64,000 nt of DNA from contig OX336354.1 in assembly GCA_946902875.1 (NCBI GenBank), positions 62,001-126,000 of the forward strand, read 5' to 3'. The stretch is from Nematopogon swammerdamellus. Taxonomy: Eukaryota > Arthropoda > Insecta > Lepidoptera > Adelidae. The notes under the pieces were generated by a model that saw only the letters and a program-made list of their open reading frames with translations, made no database searches and had not been told where the DNA came from. A program made the position numbers and the translations under genes. This document shows, one piece after another, positions 19,001-31,141 of the stretch (positions are counted from its first letter, which is position 1; each line of letters opens with the position of its first letter).

Positions 19001-22000
19001 CTTATGAACCTAATGACAAGCATAACAAGTTCAGACGACATCGTTCCAATGAACATACAACACATAATATAGGAACACTTATGAACCTAATGACAAGCAT
19101 AACAAGTTCAGACGACATCGTTCCAATGAACATACAACACATAATATAGGAACACTTATGAACCTAATGACAAGCATAACAAGTTCAGACGACATCGTTC
19201 CAATGAACATACAACACATAATATACGAACACTTATGAACCCAATGACAAGCATAACAAGTTCAGACGACATCGTTCCAATGAACATACAACACATAATA
19301 TAGGAACACTTATGAACCGAATGACAAGCATAACAAGTTCAGACGACATCGTTCCAATGAACATACAACACATAATATAGGAACACTTATGAACCTAATG
19401 ACAAGCATAACAAGTTCAGACGACATCGTTCCAATGAACATACAACACATAATATAGGAACACTTATGAACCTAATGACAAGCATAACAAGTTCAGACGA
19501 CATATTTCCAATGAACATACAACACATAATATAGGAACACTTATGAACCTAATGACAAGCATAACAAGTTCAGACGACATCGTTCCAATGAACATACAAC
19601 ACATAATATAGGAACACTTATGAACCTAATGACAAGCATAACAAGTTCAGACGACATCGTTCCAATGAACATACAACACATAATATAGGAACACTTATGA
19701 ACCTAATGACAAGCATAACAAGTTCAGACGACATCGTTCCAATGAACATACAACACATAATATAGGAACACTTATGAACCTAATGACAAGCATAACAAGT
19801 TCAGACGACATCGTTCCAATGAACATACAACACATAATATACGAACACTTATGAACCCAATGACAAGCATAACAAGTTCAGACGACATCGTTCCAATGAA
19901 CATACAACACAATGAACCCAATGACAAGCATAACAAGTTCAGACGACATCGTTCCAATGAACATACAACACATAATATAGGAACACTTATGAACCTAATG
20001 ACAAGCATAACAAGTTCAGACGACATCGTTCCAATGAACATACAACACATAATATAGGAACACTTATGAACCTAATGACAAGCATAACAAGTTCAGACGA
20101 CATGGTTCCAATGAACATACAACACATAATATAGGAACACTTATGAACCTAAAGACAAGCATAACAAGTTCAGACGACATCGTTCCAATGAACATACAAC
20201 ACATAATATAGCAACACTTATGAACCTAATGACAAGCATAACAAGTTCAGACGACATCGTTCCAATGAACATACAACACATAATATAGCAACACTTATGA
20301 ACCTAATGACAAGCATAACAAGTTCAGACGACATCGTTCCAATGAACATACAACACATAATATAGGAACACTTATGAACCTAAAGACAAGCATAACAAGT
20401 TCAGACGACATCGTTCCAATGAACATACAACACATAATATAGCAACACTTATGAACCTAATGACAAGCATAACAAGTTCAGACGACATCGTTCCAATGAA
20501 CATACAACACATAATATAGGAACACTTATGAACCTAAAGACAAGCATAACAAGTTCAGACGACATCGTTCCAATGAACATACAACACATAATATAGGAAC
20601 ACTTATGAACCTAAAGACAAGCATAACAAGTTCAGACGACATCGTTCCAATGAACATACAACACATAATATAGCAACACTTATGAACCTAAAGACAAGCA
20701 TAACAAGTTCAGACGACATCGTTCCAATGAACATACAACACATAATATAGCAACACTTATGAACCTAATGACAAGCATAACAAGTTCAGACGACATCGTT
20801 CCAATGAACATACAACACATAATATAGGAACACTTATGAACCTAATGACAAGCATAACAAGTTCAGACGACGTCGTTCCAATGAACATACAACACATAAT
20901 ATAGGAACACTTATGAACCTAAAGACAAGCATAACAAGTTCAGACGACATCGTTCCAATGAACATACAACACATAATATAGGAACACTTATGAACCTAAA
21001 GACAAGCATAACAAGTTCAGACGACATCGTTCCAATGAACATACAACACATAATATAGCAACACTTATGAACCTAAAGACAAGCATAACAAGTTCAGACG
21101 ACATCGTTCCAATGAACATACAACACATAATATAGCAACACTTATGAACCTAATGACAAGCATAACAAGTTCAGACGACATCGTTCCAATGAACATACAA
21201 CACATAATATAGGAACACTTATGAACCTAATGACAAGCATAACAAGTTCAGACGACATCGTTCCAAAGAACATACAACACATAATATAGGAACACTTATG
21301 AACCTAATGACAAGCATAACAAGTTCAGACGACATCTTTCCAATGAACATACAACACATAATATAGGAACACTTATGAACCTAATGACAAGCATAACAAG
21401 TTCAGACGACATCGTTCCAATGAACATACAACACATAATATAGGAACACTTATGAACCTAATGACAAGCATAACAAGTTCAGACGACATCGTTCCAATGA
21501 ACATACAACACATAATATAGCAACACTTATGAACCTAATGACAAGCATAACAAGTTCAGACGACATCGTTCCAATGAACATACAACACATAATATAGCAA
21601 CACTTATGAACCTAATGACAAGCATAACAAGTTCAGACGACATCGTTCCAATGAACATACAACACATAATATAGGAACACTTATGAACCTAAAGACAAGC
21701 ATAACAAGTTCAGACGACATCGCTCCAATGAACATACAACACATAATATAGCAACACTTATGAACCTAATGACAAGCATAACAAGTTCAGACGACATCGT
21801 TCCAATGAACATACAACACATAATATAGCAACACTTATGAACCTAATGACAAGCATAACAAGTTCAGACGACATCGTTCCAATGAACATACAACACATAA
21901 TATAGGAACACTTATGAACCTAAAGACAAGCATAACAAGTTCAGACGACATCGTTCCAATGAACATACAACACATAATATAGCAACACTTATGAACCTAA

Positions 22001-24422
22001 TGACAAGCATAACAAGTTCAGACGACATCGTTCCAATGAACATACAACACATAATATAGGAACACTTATGAACCTAAAGACAAGCATAACAAGTTCAGAC
22101 GACATCGTTCCAATGAACATACAACACATAATATAGGAACACTTATGAACCTAAAGACAAGCATAACAAGTTCAGACGACATCGTTCCAATGAACATACA
22201 ACACATAATATAGGAACACTTATGAACCTAAAGACAAGCATAACAAGTTCAGACGACATCGTTCCAATGAACATACAACACATAATATAGGAACACTTAT
22301 GAACCTAAAGACAAGCATAACAAGTTCAGACGACATCGTTCCAATGAACATACAACACATAATATAGCTACACTTATGAACCTAATGACAAGCATAACAA
22401 GTTCAGACGACATCGTTCCAATGAACATACAACACATAATATAGGAACACTTATGAACCTAAAGACAAGCATAACAAGTTCAGACGACATCGTTCCAATG
22501 AACATACAACACATAATATAGCTACACTTATGAACCTAATGACAAGCATAACAAGTTCAGACGACATCGTTCCAATGAACATACAACACATAATATAGCA
22601 ACACTTATGAACCTAATGACAAGCATAACAAGTTCAGACGACATCGTTCCAATGAACATACAACACATAATATAGGAACACTTATGAACCTAAAGACAAG
22701 CATAACAAGTTCAGACGACATCGTTCCAATGAACATACAACACATAATATAGCAACACTTATGAACCTAAAGACAAGCATAACAAGTTCAGACGACATCG
22801 TTCCAATGCACATACAACACATAATATAGGAACACTTATGAACCTAATGACAAGCATAACAAGTTCAGACGACATCTTTCCAATGAACATACAACACATA
22901 ATATAGGAACACTTATGAACCTAATGACAAGCATAACAAGTTCAGACGACATCGTTCCAATGAACATACAACACATAATATAGGAACACTTATGAACCTA
23001 ATGACAAGCATAACAAGTTCAGACGACATCTTTCCAATGAACATACAACACATAATATAGGAACACTTATGAACCTAATGACAAGCATAACAAGTTCAGA
23101 CGACATCGTTCCAATGAACATACAACACATAATATAGGAACACTTATGAACCTACAGACAAGCATAACAAGTTCAGACGACATCGTTCCAATGAACATAC
23201 AACACATAATATAGCTACACTTATGAACCTAATGACAAGCATAACAAGTTCAGACGACATCGTTCCAATGAACATACAACACATAATATAGCAACACTTA
23301 TGAACCTAATGACAAGCATAACAAGTTCAGACGACATCGTTCCAATGAACATACAACACATAATATAGGAACACTTATGAACCTAAAGACAAGCATAACA
23401 AGTTCAGACGACATCGTTCCAATGAACATACAACACATAATATAGGAACACTTATGAACCTAATGACAAGCATAACAAGTTCAGACGACATCTTTCCAAT
23501 GAACATACAACACATAATATAGGAACACTTATGAACCTAATGACAAGCATAACAAGTTCAGACGACATCGTTCCAATGAACATACAACACATAATATAGG
23601 AACACTTATGAACCTAATGACAAGCATAACAAGTTCAGACGACATCGTTCCAATGAACATACAACACATAATATAGGAACACTTATGAACCTAATGACAA
23701 GCATAACAAGTTCAGACGACATCTTTCCAATGAACATACAACACATAATATAGGAACACTTATGAACCTAATGACAAGCATAACAAGTTCAGACGACATC
23801 GTTCCAATGAACATACAACACATAATATAGGAACACTTATGAACCTAATGACAAGCATAACAAGTTCAGACGACATCGTTCCAATGAACATACAACACAT
23901 AATATAGGAACACTTATGAACCTAATGACAAGCATAACAAGTTCAGACGACATCTTTCCAATGAACATACAACACATAATATAGGAACACTTATGAACCT
24001 AATGACAAGCATAACAAGTTCAGACGACATCTTTCCAATGAACATACAACACATAATATAGGAACACTTATGAACCTAATGACAACCATAACAAGTTCAG
24101 ACGACATCTTTCCAATGAACATACAACACATAATATAGGAACACTTATGAACCTAATGACAAGCATAACAAGTTCAGACGACATCTTTCCAATGAACATA
24201 CAACACATAATATAGGAACACTTATGAACCTAATGACAAGCATAACAAGTTCAGACGACATCGTTCCAATGAACATACAACACATAATATAGGAACACTT
24301 ATGAACCTAATGACAAGCATAACAAGTTCAGACGACATCTTTCCAATGAACATACAACACATAATATAGCAACACTTATGAACCTAATGACAAGCATAAC
24401 AAGTTCAGACGACATCGTTCCA
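16045..24422 (+). repeat. 77-bp satellite array, about 109 copies
   Basis: The unit contains GAACACTTATGAACCTAATG, ACAAGCATAACAAGTTCAGA, CGACATCGTTCCAATGAACA and TACAACACATAATATAG. Successive AACCTAATGA starts are 77 bp apart. Variants group in blocks: AAAGAC for AATGAC, GCAACAC or GCTACAC for GGAACAC, CTTTCC for CGTTCC. A marked variant, ATACGAACAC, recurs at 16,684, 17,685, 19,225 and 19,841, separated by 13, 20 and 8 units. One unit near 19,895-19,917 is shortened by about 20 bp. The array lies wholly in the intron between exons 10 and 11. 77 bp is not a multiple of three, so the short frames inside are not protein repeats. Confidence 0.97.
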
Positions 24423-24679
24423 TCCAATGGGGCCAACCAGGATTCTTGCAAATTTGTGCACTTTTACACAGAGGTCACATTGGAAAGACATCAACTTCTC
24501 AGTATGCAATGGAACAAAACAATCGGTCAAGTACGAGTTTTACTCGCACACGGAGGTTTCCGTACATCCGCTATGTTGAGTAAGGAGTTGGCTTTCTTGA
24601 GAACTTATATAATGTGTGTCTCCCACTTGAGATCATCTCATATTGTCACTCTGAGGTCGCGTTGCGTTTTCACTGCCTG

Positions 24680-24815
24680 TGCTGTCCATCAATGAAGCCG
24701 GGAGTGGATGGATGAGAAGAGCGGAAGACCGCGTGTGGTGGCGTGCCTTGGGAGAGGCCTATGTCCAGCAGTGGACCGATACAGGCTGATGACGATGATG
24801 ATGATGATGATGGTA
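24680..24815 (+). mobile_element. 3' end of an RTE-type LINE
   Basis: GGAGAGGCCTATGTCCAGCA followed by GTGGACCGATACAGGCTGAT and a GATGATGAT tail is the characteristic 3' end of RTE elements in Lepidoptera. The C-terminal coding end is seen as RMDEKSGRPRVV. The copy is 5' truncated. Confidence 0.75.
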
Positions 24816-25154
24816 AGAGTGATGAGGATATTTAGGCCCGAGGTGAAGTTTCGACATTTTCCTGCATTAAGCGACAGCAACCAGTTTGTCCAACCAGAAA
24901 TCTTTGTTAAAAGTGTCCTGAATTATTTGCTGCGCGATAATGGGGTTAGCGAAAAGCTTTGTGTCATACATAAGCGAAAGAGAGAAGATGAGGTGCATTA
25001 TTTCTCCCAATGTTCCGAAGGCTACCGGCCCGACGACGGATCCTTGTGCACACCGCTCATCGCTTGGTGAGGCTCCTGAACCCAGTATCCGTACCACAAG
25101 AGGAGGTTTCCTCGGAGGCCCAAGTGTTCCAACTTGTGCAAAAGCCGTTTTATA

Positions 25155-25545
25155 GCGGCGGGTGGCCGAGTGGTTTGGGCATCGGCTTCTCATGCGGGAG
25201 GTCCGAGGTTCGAATCCGGTCGGCGTGTACCAATGAGTTTTTTCTGACGAAAAAATTTACGTGCATACCTACACCTGCTGCTTCACCGTTCGGAACCGGT
25301 GTAAAACTGTAGGTCCCCCTTACTAGGTGGTAGGCTCAAATTGGAGCCGACTGGGTTGGTACCACCGTACTGGATGTAAGATGGCCGCATTTGCTATGCG
25401 GCCATTGTTGTGTTCTCCTCTAGTCCAGTATAGCCAGCAATCCAGGGAAGTCTCCGGTATGGCACCTACCTTCTCGGAGGTGAAATTGGCTGGTCGGAGC
25501 ATGCGCTTTGGCCCCCCCTCCGACTCAGCCATCCATACCGGATTA
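25155..25545 (+). mobile_element. tRNA-headed SINE, copy 1
   Basis: The head GGGTGGCCGAGTGGTTTGGG has a pol III A box and GAGGTTCGAATCCGGTC a B box, in a tRNA-like arrangement with CAT at the anticodon position. The central part (GTGTAAAACTGTAGGTCC, GGTTGGTACCACCG) is shared with the 5S-headed SINE at 12,404. The tail ends GGATTACATAAAGAAAAAAA. A second copy is at 51,505-51,900. No true tRNA gene is inferred because the 3' acceptor half does not fold. Confidence 0.85.
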
Positions 25546-25715
25546 CATAAAGAAAAAAAAATTAACTCTATCAAAGACTTTTTCGTAATCTAAGTAGAGT
25601 AGGTCAACAGCTTGTTTCTGATTACATTCCTGTGTCCATTTGTCTACACACTCTATTTGTATTTCTTATAAGTATTATCTTAAACTTACATTAAAACTAA
25701 TTAATATCCACGAGT

Positions 25716-25749
25716 GTCCTGTCTTCATGTAATAACATGAAGACAGGAC
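25716..25749. repeat. Perfect 15-bp inverted repeat, 4-nt loop
   Basis: GTCCTGTCTTCATGT and ACATGAAGACAGGAC flank AATA. It sits just upstream of a LINE 3' fragment at 25,757. No poly-T or other terminator context is present. Confidence 0.85.
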
Positions 25750-25756
25750 ATCAACA

Positions 25757-25845
25757 AATCGCGGGTTAATAGCCTTTCCCCAGCGACATTAGTCCACCTC
25801 CAAGCCGGACTGGCACCTCCTCGGGGGTGATATTGAGGTGGAGCG
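25757..25845 (+). mobile_element. 3' coding-end fragment of the RT element also found at 57,295-58,322
   Basis: AATCGCGGGTTAATAGCCTT and TCCCCAGCGACATTAGTCCA match 58,190-58,262, the end of an RT ORF (SRVNSLSPATLVHLLGGDIV). An extra 18-bp piece near CCAAGCCGGACTGG interrupts the match. Confidence 0.75.
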
Positions 25846-25917
25846 CGACAGACAGTAGCACTAGCGAGAGGTGAGTTGAGCGCGTGTGTGTGATGTGTGT
25901 GTGTGTGTGTGGTGCAG

Positions 25918-26005
25918 GTGCTGTGAAGGAGCCGCAGCACGCGCGCGCGCCGGCGCCGCCCCCGCCGCGCGCCTCCCGCCTCCCCGCCCCCCGCCGATCC
26001 ATCAG
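25918..26005 (+). CDS. Exon 11 in window, contains SRLPAP motif
   Basis: A GT tract and GGTGCAG precede the exon and ATCAG|GTACGC follows it, giving 88 bp. The first two bases complete the Gly codon from 15,066. It encodes AVKEPQHARAPAPPPPRASR and then LPAPRRSIR, a Pro/Arg-rich basic tail with SRLP, a relaxed SxIP-like motif. The final Arg codon is split with two bases and completed in the last exon. The GT-tract-plus-CAG acceptor resembles that of exon 6 and exon 10. Confidence 0.65.
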
Positions 26006-26677
26006 GTACGCCGCCTACACTCCGCCTACTACTAGCGACCGCCCGCCACGTGCAATGAGACAATGCACGTTGGGGGTGATCAGTGGCTCCGTACCGCTGA
26101 AGGTCGAGATGACGGAAGGATAATTGGACATTATCTTAGCATTGAACACAGGAGGTAAATGCTAAACGTCACTAACTGCTGACTGATTGGCCGTTACAAG
26201 AGAAAGTTGCTTGTTTTCCAAGCTTCTTTTCCAGTTTGAAATGTTGGATGCGGTCGGGAATGTTGGGCGGGGTGAGGTGTGAGTTGCGCTCAGAGTTGAA
26301 TGTTGAGACGGAGCGGAAGAAGCCTAGCACATTGCACCCACACTACACTCGCATTATTCATCTGCAAGAAGTTGTTTGTAATGTGAGCTACTCGACGCTC
26401 GCTATTCTGACTTATTGAAATAATACCGGTGGGCCCGCTGGGGGCCGCATGGGGATACACGCTGATTCCCGACAATCGGGGTAAGCAGAGTAATCGGTGT
26501 TGTGCTGCAAGAACTCTGGTAAATTACAGCACAACACCGACCACCACGTTTCGCAAAGTATTCGAACAAGATTCAATCGATCAAGCAGCAAGTAAGGCAC
26601 GAAGACCCACCTGCTGCATGACTCGGTGGAAGTACCATGCCAAGGTGAGAGGTGGCGAGCCCGTCGCCCTTTAGCAC
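26006..26677. other. Intron without recognised features
   Basis: No exon, repeat with a partner in the window, or regulatory motif is evident. A short inverted segment (GGTGTTGTGCTG / CAGCACAACACC near 26,498-26,540) is present. Confidence 0.35.
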
Positions 26678-26780
26678 GGCATCTTGTCCTTATCCCTTAG
26701 TCGCCTTTTACGACATGCACGGGGAGAGATGCAGTGGGGCTATTATTTTTAAGTACCGGGCCCACACGGCACGGTGTACG
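26678..26780 (+). mobile_element. 3' module of the 235-bp SINE-like family
   Basis: TTATCCCTTAGTCGCCTTTT and ACGGGGAGAGATGCAGTGGG with the CCCACACGGCACGG end match the complete element at 56,531-56,765 and the copy at 6,229-6,315. Confidence 0.75.
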
Positions 26781-26809
26781 TACATGTATTGTGTAATTAT
26801 TCACAAAGT

Positions 26810-26925
26810 AATTTAGAGTGGCCCCTCGCTAGTCCCGATCTCGATTAACACCCTCCTCTACTGCCGATGGGCCCGGATATGTTCGGTGAAGCCATCGCAA
26901 GCTTAGTTCCACACCTTTCTATAGG
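26810..26925 (+). mobile_element. R2-like LINE 3' terminus, + orientation
   Basis: TTTAGAGTGGCCCCTCGCTA through GGGCCCGGATATGTTCGGTG to AGCTTAGTTCCACACCTTTC is the reverse complement of the 3' ends at 2,749, 31,142, 35,700 and 55,174. It is the only + strand copy of the family. Confidence 0.8.
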
Positions 26926-27234
26926 TGGTTCAAATAATCTACACTAAACTAAATAAAAGGATATAGGCATTGAACTATATAAAACAACAAGAAGCACCAT
27001 CAGCTTTCCCCTGCGTGTCAAGTCAGGTATTCTAAATCGAACAACTTAGAATACCTGAGCTGTCAGTTTCGATTCATCCGTCACTGCGTTCGCGCGTGTT
27101 TGCCCAATATATAGGTACCTACAAACTGCTCTATGATTGTGGAATTATGCCGTCGTGTGGGGTGAAACATTTAAAAACTATTATGGGAAAGCCAAGAAGG
27201 AAAATGGAATCACATATCACAGATAATCTACATA

Positions 27235-28150
27235 GGGCACACTAAAAGTTTCCGGAATTGGCCACTTACATAAACAATATTTAAAAAGTAATTACAACAT
27301 TTGAAAATGGAACTCTTTGGCTGTAGAATGCAGTTTGTTTCATCTGACTGTCAATTGTTTTTCCATTGTGGCGCCATTTTTAAAATTGCGTGTCTACATT
27401 AACATAAATTTAACCCGGGAAAATTTTCGTAGTATGATTTTCTACGATTTTAAGTGTAATTTGACAGCTCATCAGAGCCTCGCTCGGCTTCAATCTGCTT
27501 TTGGCGATGAAGCACCATGCAAGACGACTATTTATTGCTGGTTTGCAGAATTCAAGCGCGGTCGTGTCAATCTCAGTGACGAATCTCGCGATGGTCGCCC
27601 GTTCACCGCTGTGAACAACAAAAACATCGATGCTGTGCGCCGTATGATCGAAACAGACAGGCATGTGACCTACCATGAGATTCGGGCATCCTTAGACATA
27701 GGCATGAGTCAAATACAATCAATCCTACACAAACATTTGGGTGTGAGAAAGCTGTGCTCGCGGTGGATCCCACACAATTTGACCGAGGCTCAAAAAACGC
27801 ACCGCGTCACTTGGTGCAATGCCATGCTTACCAGATTCAACAAAGGCGCTTCAAATTTGGTGTGGGACATAGTAACAGGTGACGGCACCTTGTGACTTTT
27901 TTCTGTTCCCAAAAATTAAGAACCAATTACGCGGTCAACGATTTTCATCACCAGAAGAGGCTGTCGAAGAATATGAAAAACACGTTTCTGAGGTCACCAC
28001 GGAGGCGTGGCACAAACATTTTCAAAATTGGTTTAATCGTATGAAAAAGTGCATTTACGCAAAGGGAGAATATTTTGAGAAACAATAAATTCATTTTTGA
28101 CCTTTAATAGTATTTTATTCTTATTAATTCCGGAAACTTTTAGTGTGCCC
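27235..28150 (+). mobile_element. Internally deleted mariner element
   Basis: GGGCACACTAAAAGTTTCCG (27,235) and CGGAAACTTTTAGTGTGCCC (28,131-28,150) are perfect inverted termini. Inside are the N- and C-terminal parts of a mariner (DD34D) transposase. The left flank has TA, but TA is missing directly after the right terminus, so the target duplication has been lost. At 916 bp it is shorter than autonomous mariners of about 1.3 kb. Confidence 0.9.
27434..28088 (+). pseudogene. Mariner transposase with catalytic core deleted
   Basis: The first part, from ATG 27,434 to 27,895, carries the paired helix-turn-helix DNA-binding region (TIYCWFAEFKRGRVNLSDES, RASLDIGMSQIQSILHKHLG) and runs to LVWDIVTGDG, the edge of the first catalytic Asp block. 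It then jumps to the C-terminal region APCDFFLFPKIKNQLRGQRF, ending at 28,088. The missing middle held catalytic residues. The second part is in another frame, so the product could not be an active enzyme, although a DNA-binding N-terminal half of about 150 residues is still open. Confidence 0.85.
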
Positions 28151-29088
28151 CACGTATCAACATTTTATGAAATGGCATTTGGTTTTATTGTGCTTACCCG
28201 ACACAAATATGGCCGGGCCGGTCCGACATTGAACGAAACAACTAACGAAAAAGCCGGTATCTCTTTCTAGCATACGTATATCCTATTGAAGTACCTCACT
28301 ATCGGTCTCTGTCATTCATGCATTTCTGGTATGAGTGTGGTTGTATCGTGTGTTCGTTGTACGGCGTAGGTTCTCTCGTCTTCCAAGCTAACCCTGTCGA
28401 TCATCTACATACAATATTGTAGCTAGTGTTTCAAATGTGACCATACATGTCCACCGCCCAGTTAATGTAGTTGTCGTGTATAGTAGACTGACAGCTAAGC
28501 TGTCACTAAATGACAGCTTGCGACGTGTATATGTGCGAGCAAGACGGGGAGCGTAAAATCGCAAGCGCGTCATCCGTGACCGAGAAGGAGATGCCGATAG
28601 TTGGTGTGGTAAGGGCGAAAAAAAAAACAATCTGCATGAAGAAATTTGTTAATTTTCGTGAGTTGTGTTTGGAAAATAATTGTATATTGAGGGGATTTTC
28701 TTTATTGCTTTGATGTCAGAATGATTTACAGTGATATGTTTATTATAGTTATACTTAAAATATAATTTCTACCGTGATAAAATAATAAAGAAATACTCGA
28801 ATGATGGAAGATTCAAATCGCGTGGTAGCTACCCTAACAGCAGGAGGCTCGCACATTTCTTAGGAGTTTTGGCCTGATGATGCGTCTATAGTTTTATATG
28901 GTCGAAGGATATAGGTATAAAGTTTACGCCACTCTGTTCAATCGCCAATTAGTATTGCATTGCAAGTCCATTCTGGTTGGGTTGGTTAGGTTGGTTTTAA
29001 AATAGATAAATTTAATGTAATAATTTCATATATAAAAAATATGTGTGGACTATTCGCACTGGACTCATGCGTGCCCACGAGTCTTATA
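28151..29088. other. Unassigned intron between two mariner-type elements
   Basis: AT-rich sequence with short palindromes such as GACAGCTAAGCTGTC near 28,490. No exon signals were recognised. Confidence 0.35.
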
Positions 29089-30009
29089 AAGGGGTTTTAA
29101 ATAGAAACGCTCGAACTTTGACAGCGTATATCGGCCATCTTGGAAAAGTGACAGCTGTCAAATTTGGCGGAAATACATATTTAGTCGTGACATTTCACCA
29201 TGGAATGCTACACGCTCGAACAACGCGTAGAAATTGTTAAAATTTATTATCAAAATCAGTTCTCTGTTCGCCTAACATTCACCCTGATTTCGGAAAAAAT
29301 CATCTTCAGTGACGAGGCTCATTTCTGATTGAGTGGCTTTGTTATTAAACAAAATTGCCGGATTTTGAGCGACGAAAATCCACGGGAGATTCATCAGGTG
29401 TCTCTAAACTCCGAAAAAGTCACTGTTTGGTGTGAATTTTGGTCCGGCCGTATCATCAGCCCTTATTTCTTCGAACATGCACAAGGAGCCGCGCTCACTT
29501 TCAATGGCGACCGTTATCGGACGATGATTACAATTTTTTTGTGGCCTAGAATAGATGATATGGATCTCACCAACAGGACGGCGCCACGTGCCATACTGCA
29601 CGGGAAACATTAAATTTATTGGATGAGAAGTTCGAGGGCTTTGTCGTCTCGCGGGGTGGCGACATCAACGGCCACCGAGATCGTATGACTTAACACCGCT
29701 CGACTACTTTTTGTAGGGCTACGTAAAATCTCTGGTCTTTGCAGACAAACCACAGACAATTGCCGCCCCCTGCCAAGAATTCGCATTCTTCATGAAATTG
29801 AGCCTCATTTATGCGAAGATGTCGTCCAAAATTGGTCCACCAGGATACACCACCTAAAACTGAGTCGCGGCAGCCATTTGGCTGAAATTATATTCCAGGC
29901 ATAATGTCATCGAATGTCCTTTAAAATAAAATAAAAATTGTGGAAATATCACATAAACAGGTTGTTTTATTTAATTTCAAAGTTCGAGCGCTCTTAATGA
30001 AAAGCCCTT
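29089..30009 (+). mobile_element. Deleted mariner-like element with TA target duplication
   Basis: The left terminus AAGGGGTTTTAAATAGAAAC then GCTCGAACTTTGA and the right terminus pair as inverted repeats, bounded by TA at 29,087 and 30,010. The transposase pseudogene begins ATG 29,200 (ECYTLEQRVEIVKIYYQNQF). It skips to IIFSDEAHF, meets an in-frame TGA, and continues SGFVIKQNCRILSDENPREI and MITIFLWPRIDDMDL with frameshifts. It is the same family as 1,224-1,764. Confidence 0.85.
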
Positions 30010-30315
30010 TAGGTATGTGTAGTGCATGTGTTACTTGTTAGTGATCGAGTGCTACCCTGTTAGCGCTGGTATGCCGAGGTATGCTCATCACGCAAGGCGG
30101 CATTTTAGTTGGTTTCGGGGCAAAATCGAGATGTAAAAGTTGTTCCAACACGTGTGTTGTTGGTGCGAGACTGACTTCAGACCTGACAATTGTCTGATTT
30201 TGAAGTGCTGCTTGCAGGGCTTGGAGAAGCTATCTATCTAGCTATTTTTGAACATATGATATGAGTTAGTTATTGTGAGAATGTGTGTGAAGTTATTTGT
30301 CACTTGTGGTTGCAG

Positions 30316-30382
30316 GCCGCCCTCGGTGTACTCGGTGGCGCCGGCGCGCGCGGCCGACGGCGGCGGCGGCGAGCGCTACTGA
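30316..30382 (+). CDS. Last coding exon of the SxIP-motif host gene
   Basis: The acceptor TGTGGTTGCAG precedes 67 bp whose first base completes the Arg codon split at 26,005. The frame reads PPSVYSVAPARAADGGGGER, then Tyr and TGA at 30,380-30,382. The GC-rich exon sits in AT-rich DNA and its phase fits exon 11 exactly, which supports both. Together with the previous exon it gives a basic C-terminus (SRLPAPRRSIR followed by PPSVYS). Confidence 0.7.
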
Positions 30383-30610
30383 CCCGCGCGCGCGCGTCGC
30401 TCGACACGCGCTCGACATGCTAACTCCTATATTATACTAAGATAACCTACAAAATGGTGCCGCAACTCGAGAACTAACCTAATTAAATTTGTTGTCTAAT
30501 TCAAATTTACCCGTGTGATATTTTTATACTGTAATATTACTGCGAAAGACTAATATTGAAGTAATTTGTTTAAAAATACTTATAAATAAATAATATTATA
30601 TTATAGCGTA
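30383..30610 (+). other. 3' untranslated region of the host gene
   Basis: After the stop the GC-rich run ends within about 30 bp and AT-rich sequence follows. It continues to AATAAA at 30,585-30,590, a canonical polyadenylation signal. Cleavage would fall near 30,605-30,615. An upstream exon of another gene is not seen nearby. Confidence 0.5.
30585..30590 (+). terminator. Polyadenylation signal AATAAA
   Basis: This is the first AATAAA downstream of the stop at 30,380, about 205 bp away, in AT-rich context. No other hexamer lies between. Confidence 0.5.
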
Positions 30611-30939
30611 CAAAGTTTCTCTCGGATATTGAGGAGAGTACGGAGCACATTCACTTGTACCTTGTTGACGCTCGATCTGATTTTTTGTAGATTGACATTA
30701 TAAATTTTTTTGAAAAAATTTACAAATGTCGCACGCTTCCGCGGCTCCAAGAAGAACTACCTTTCTCGATGAAAAGTGACGTTTCATTTGAGCGCTTACT
30801 TATAGGCACATTGAGCGGAGGATGGTGTGAGGCTCACCCGCTCCACACATGAGTAGCCTGTCATCACTCTCTCGGTAATCATCAAGCTAACTAAAGCATG
30901 CCATATTGTGTATAAACGATAAGCGCACAAAGAATTTAT
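30611..30939. other. Intergenic sequence
   Basis: Nothing recognised except short GC-containing segments near 30,815-30,850. Confidence 0.35.
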
Positions 30940-31141
30940 CTAGATGTGCTAAATTGTAACTTGGATATGTATCACAACTCACAAATGTATTGTAGTATTC
31001 CAGCTCATGTGGGTATTATAGGCGATCAAACAACTGACATATTGGTGAAAGAAGTTATTTATGTTAAATGCCCTAATATAGTGTTAACCATTCTGTATGG
31101 ATCCATTGTCGGAAGTAAAAACACTACAAACATTTATGAAG
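30940..31141 (+). pseudogene. RNase H fragment of a non-LTR retrotransposon (5' piece)
   Basis: The frame contains CSIPAHVGIIGDQTTDILVK, which matches the W-x-P-S-H-x-G-I-x-G-N-x-x-A-D motif of the LINE RNase H domain, with several motif residues changed. The segment stops at the insertion of the R2-like LINE at 31,142 and continues at 32,666. Confidence 0.65.

Noticed and set aside
16045..24422. CRISPR-like regular repeats
   Set aside because: The whole 77-bp unit is repeated with no unique spacers, and the genome is eukaryotic.
24867..25193. Minus-strand frame with a QGSVVGP motif resembling RT
   Set aside because: Only one short motif matches, with no YADD box or flanking RT motif, so I do not call it.
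25160..25235. tRNA gene
   Set aside because: A and B boxes are present but no acceptor stem closes, and the sequence continues as a repeated SINE also found at 51,505.
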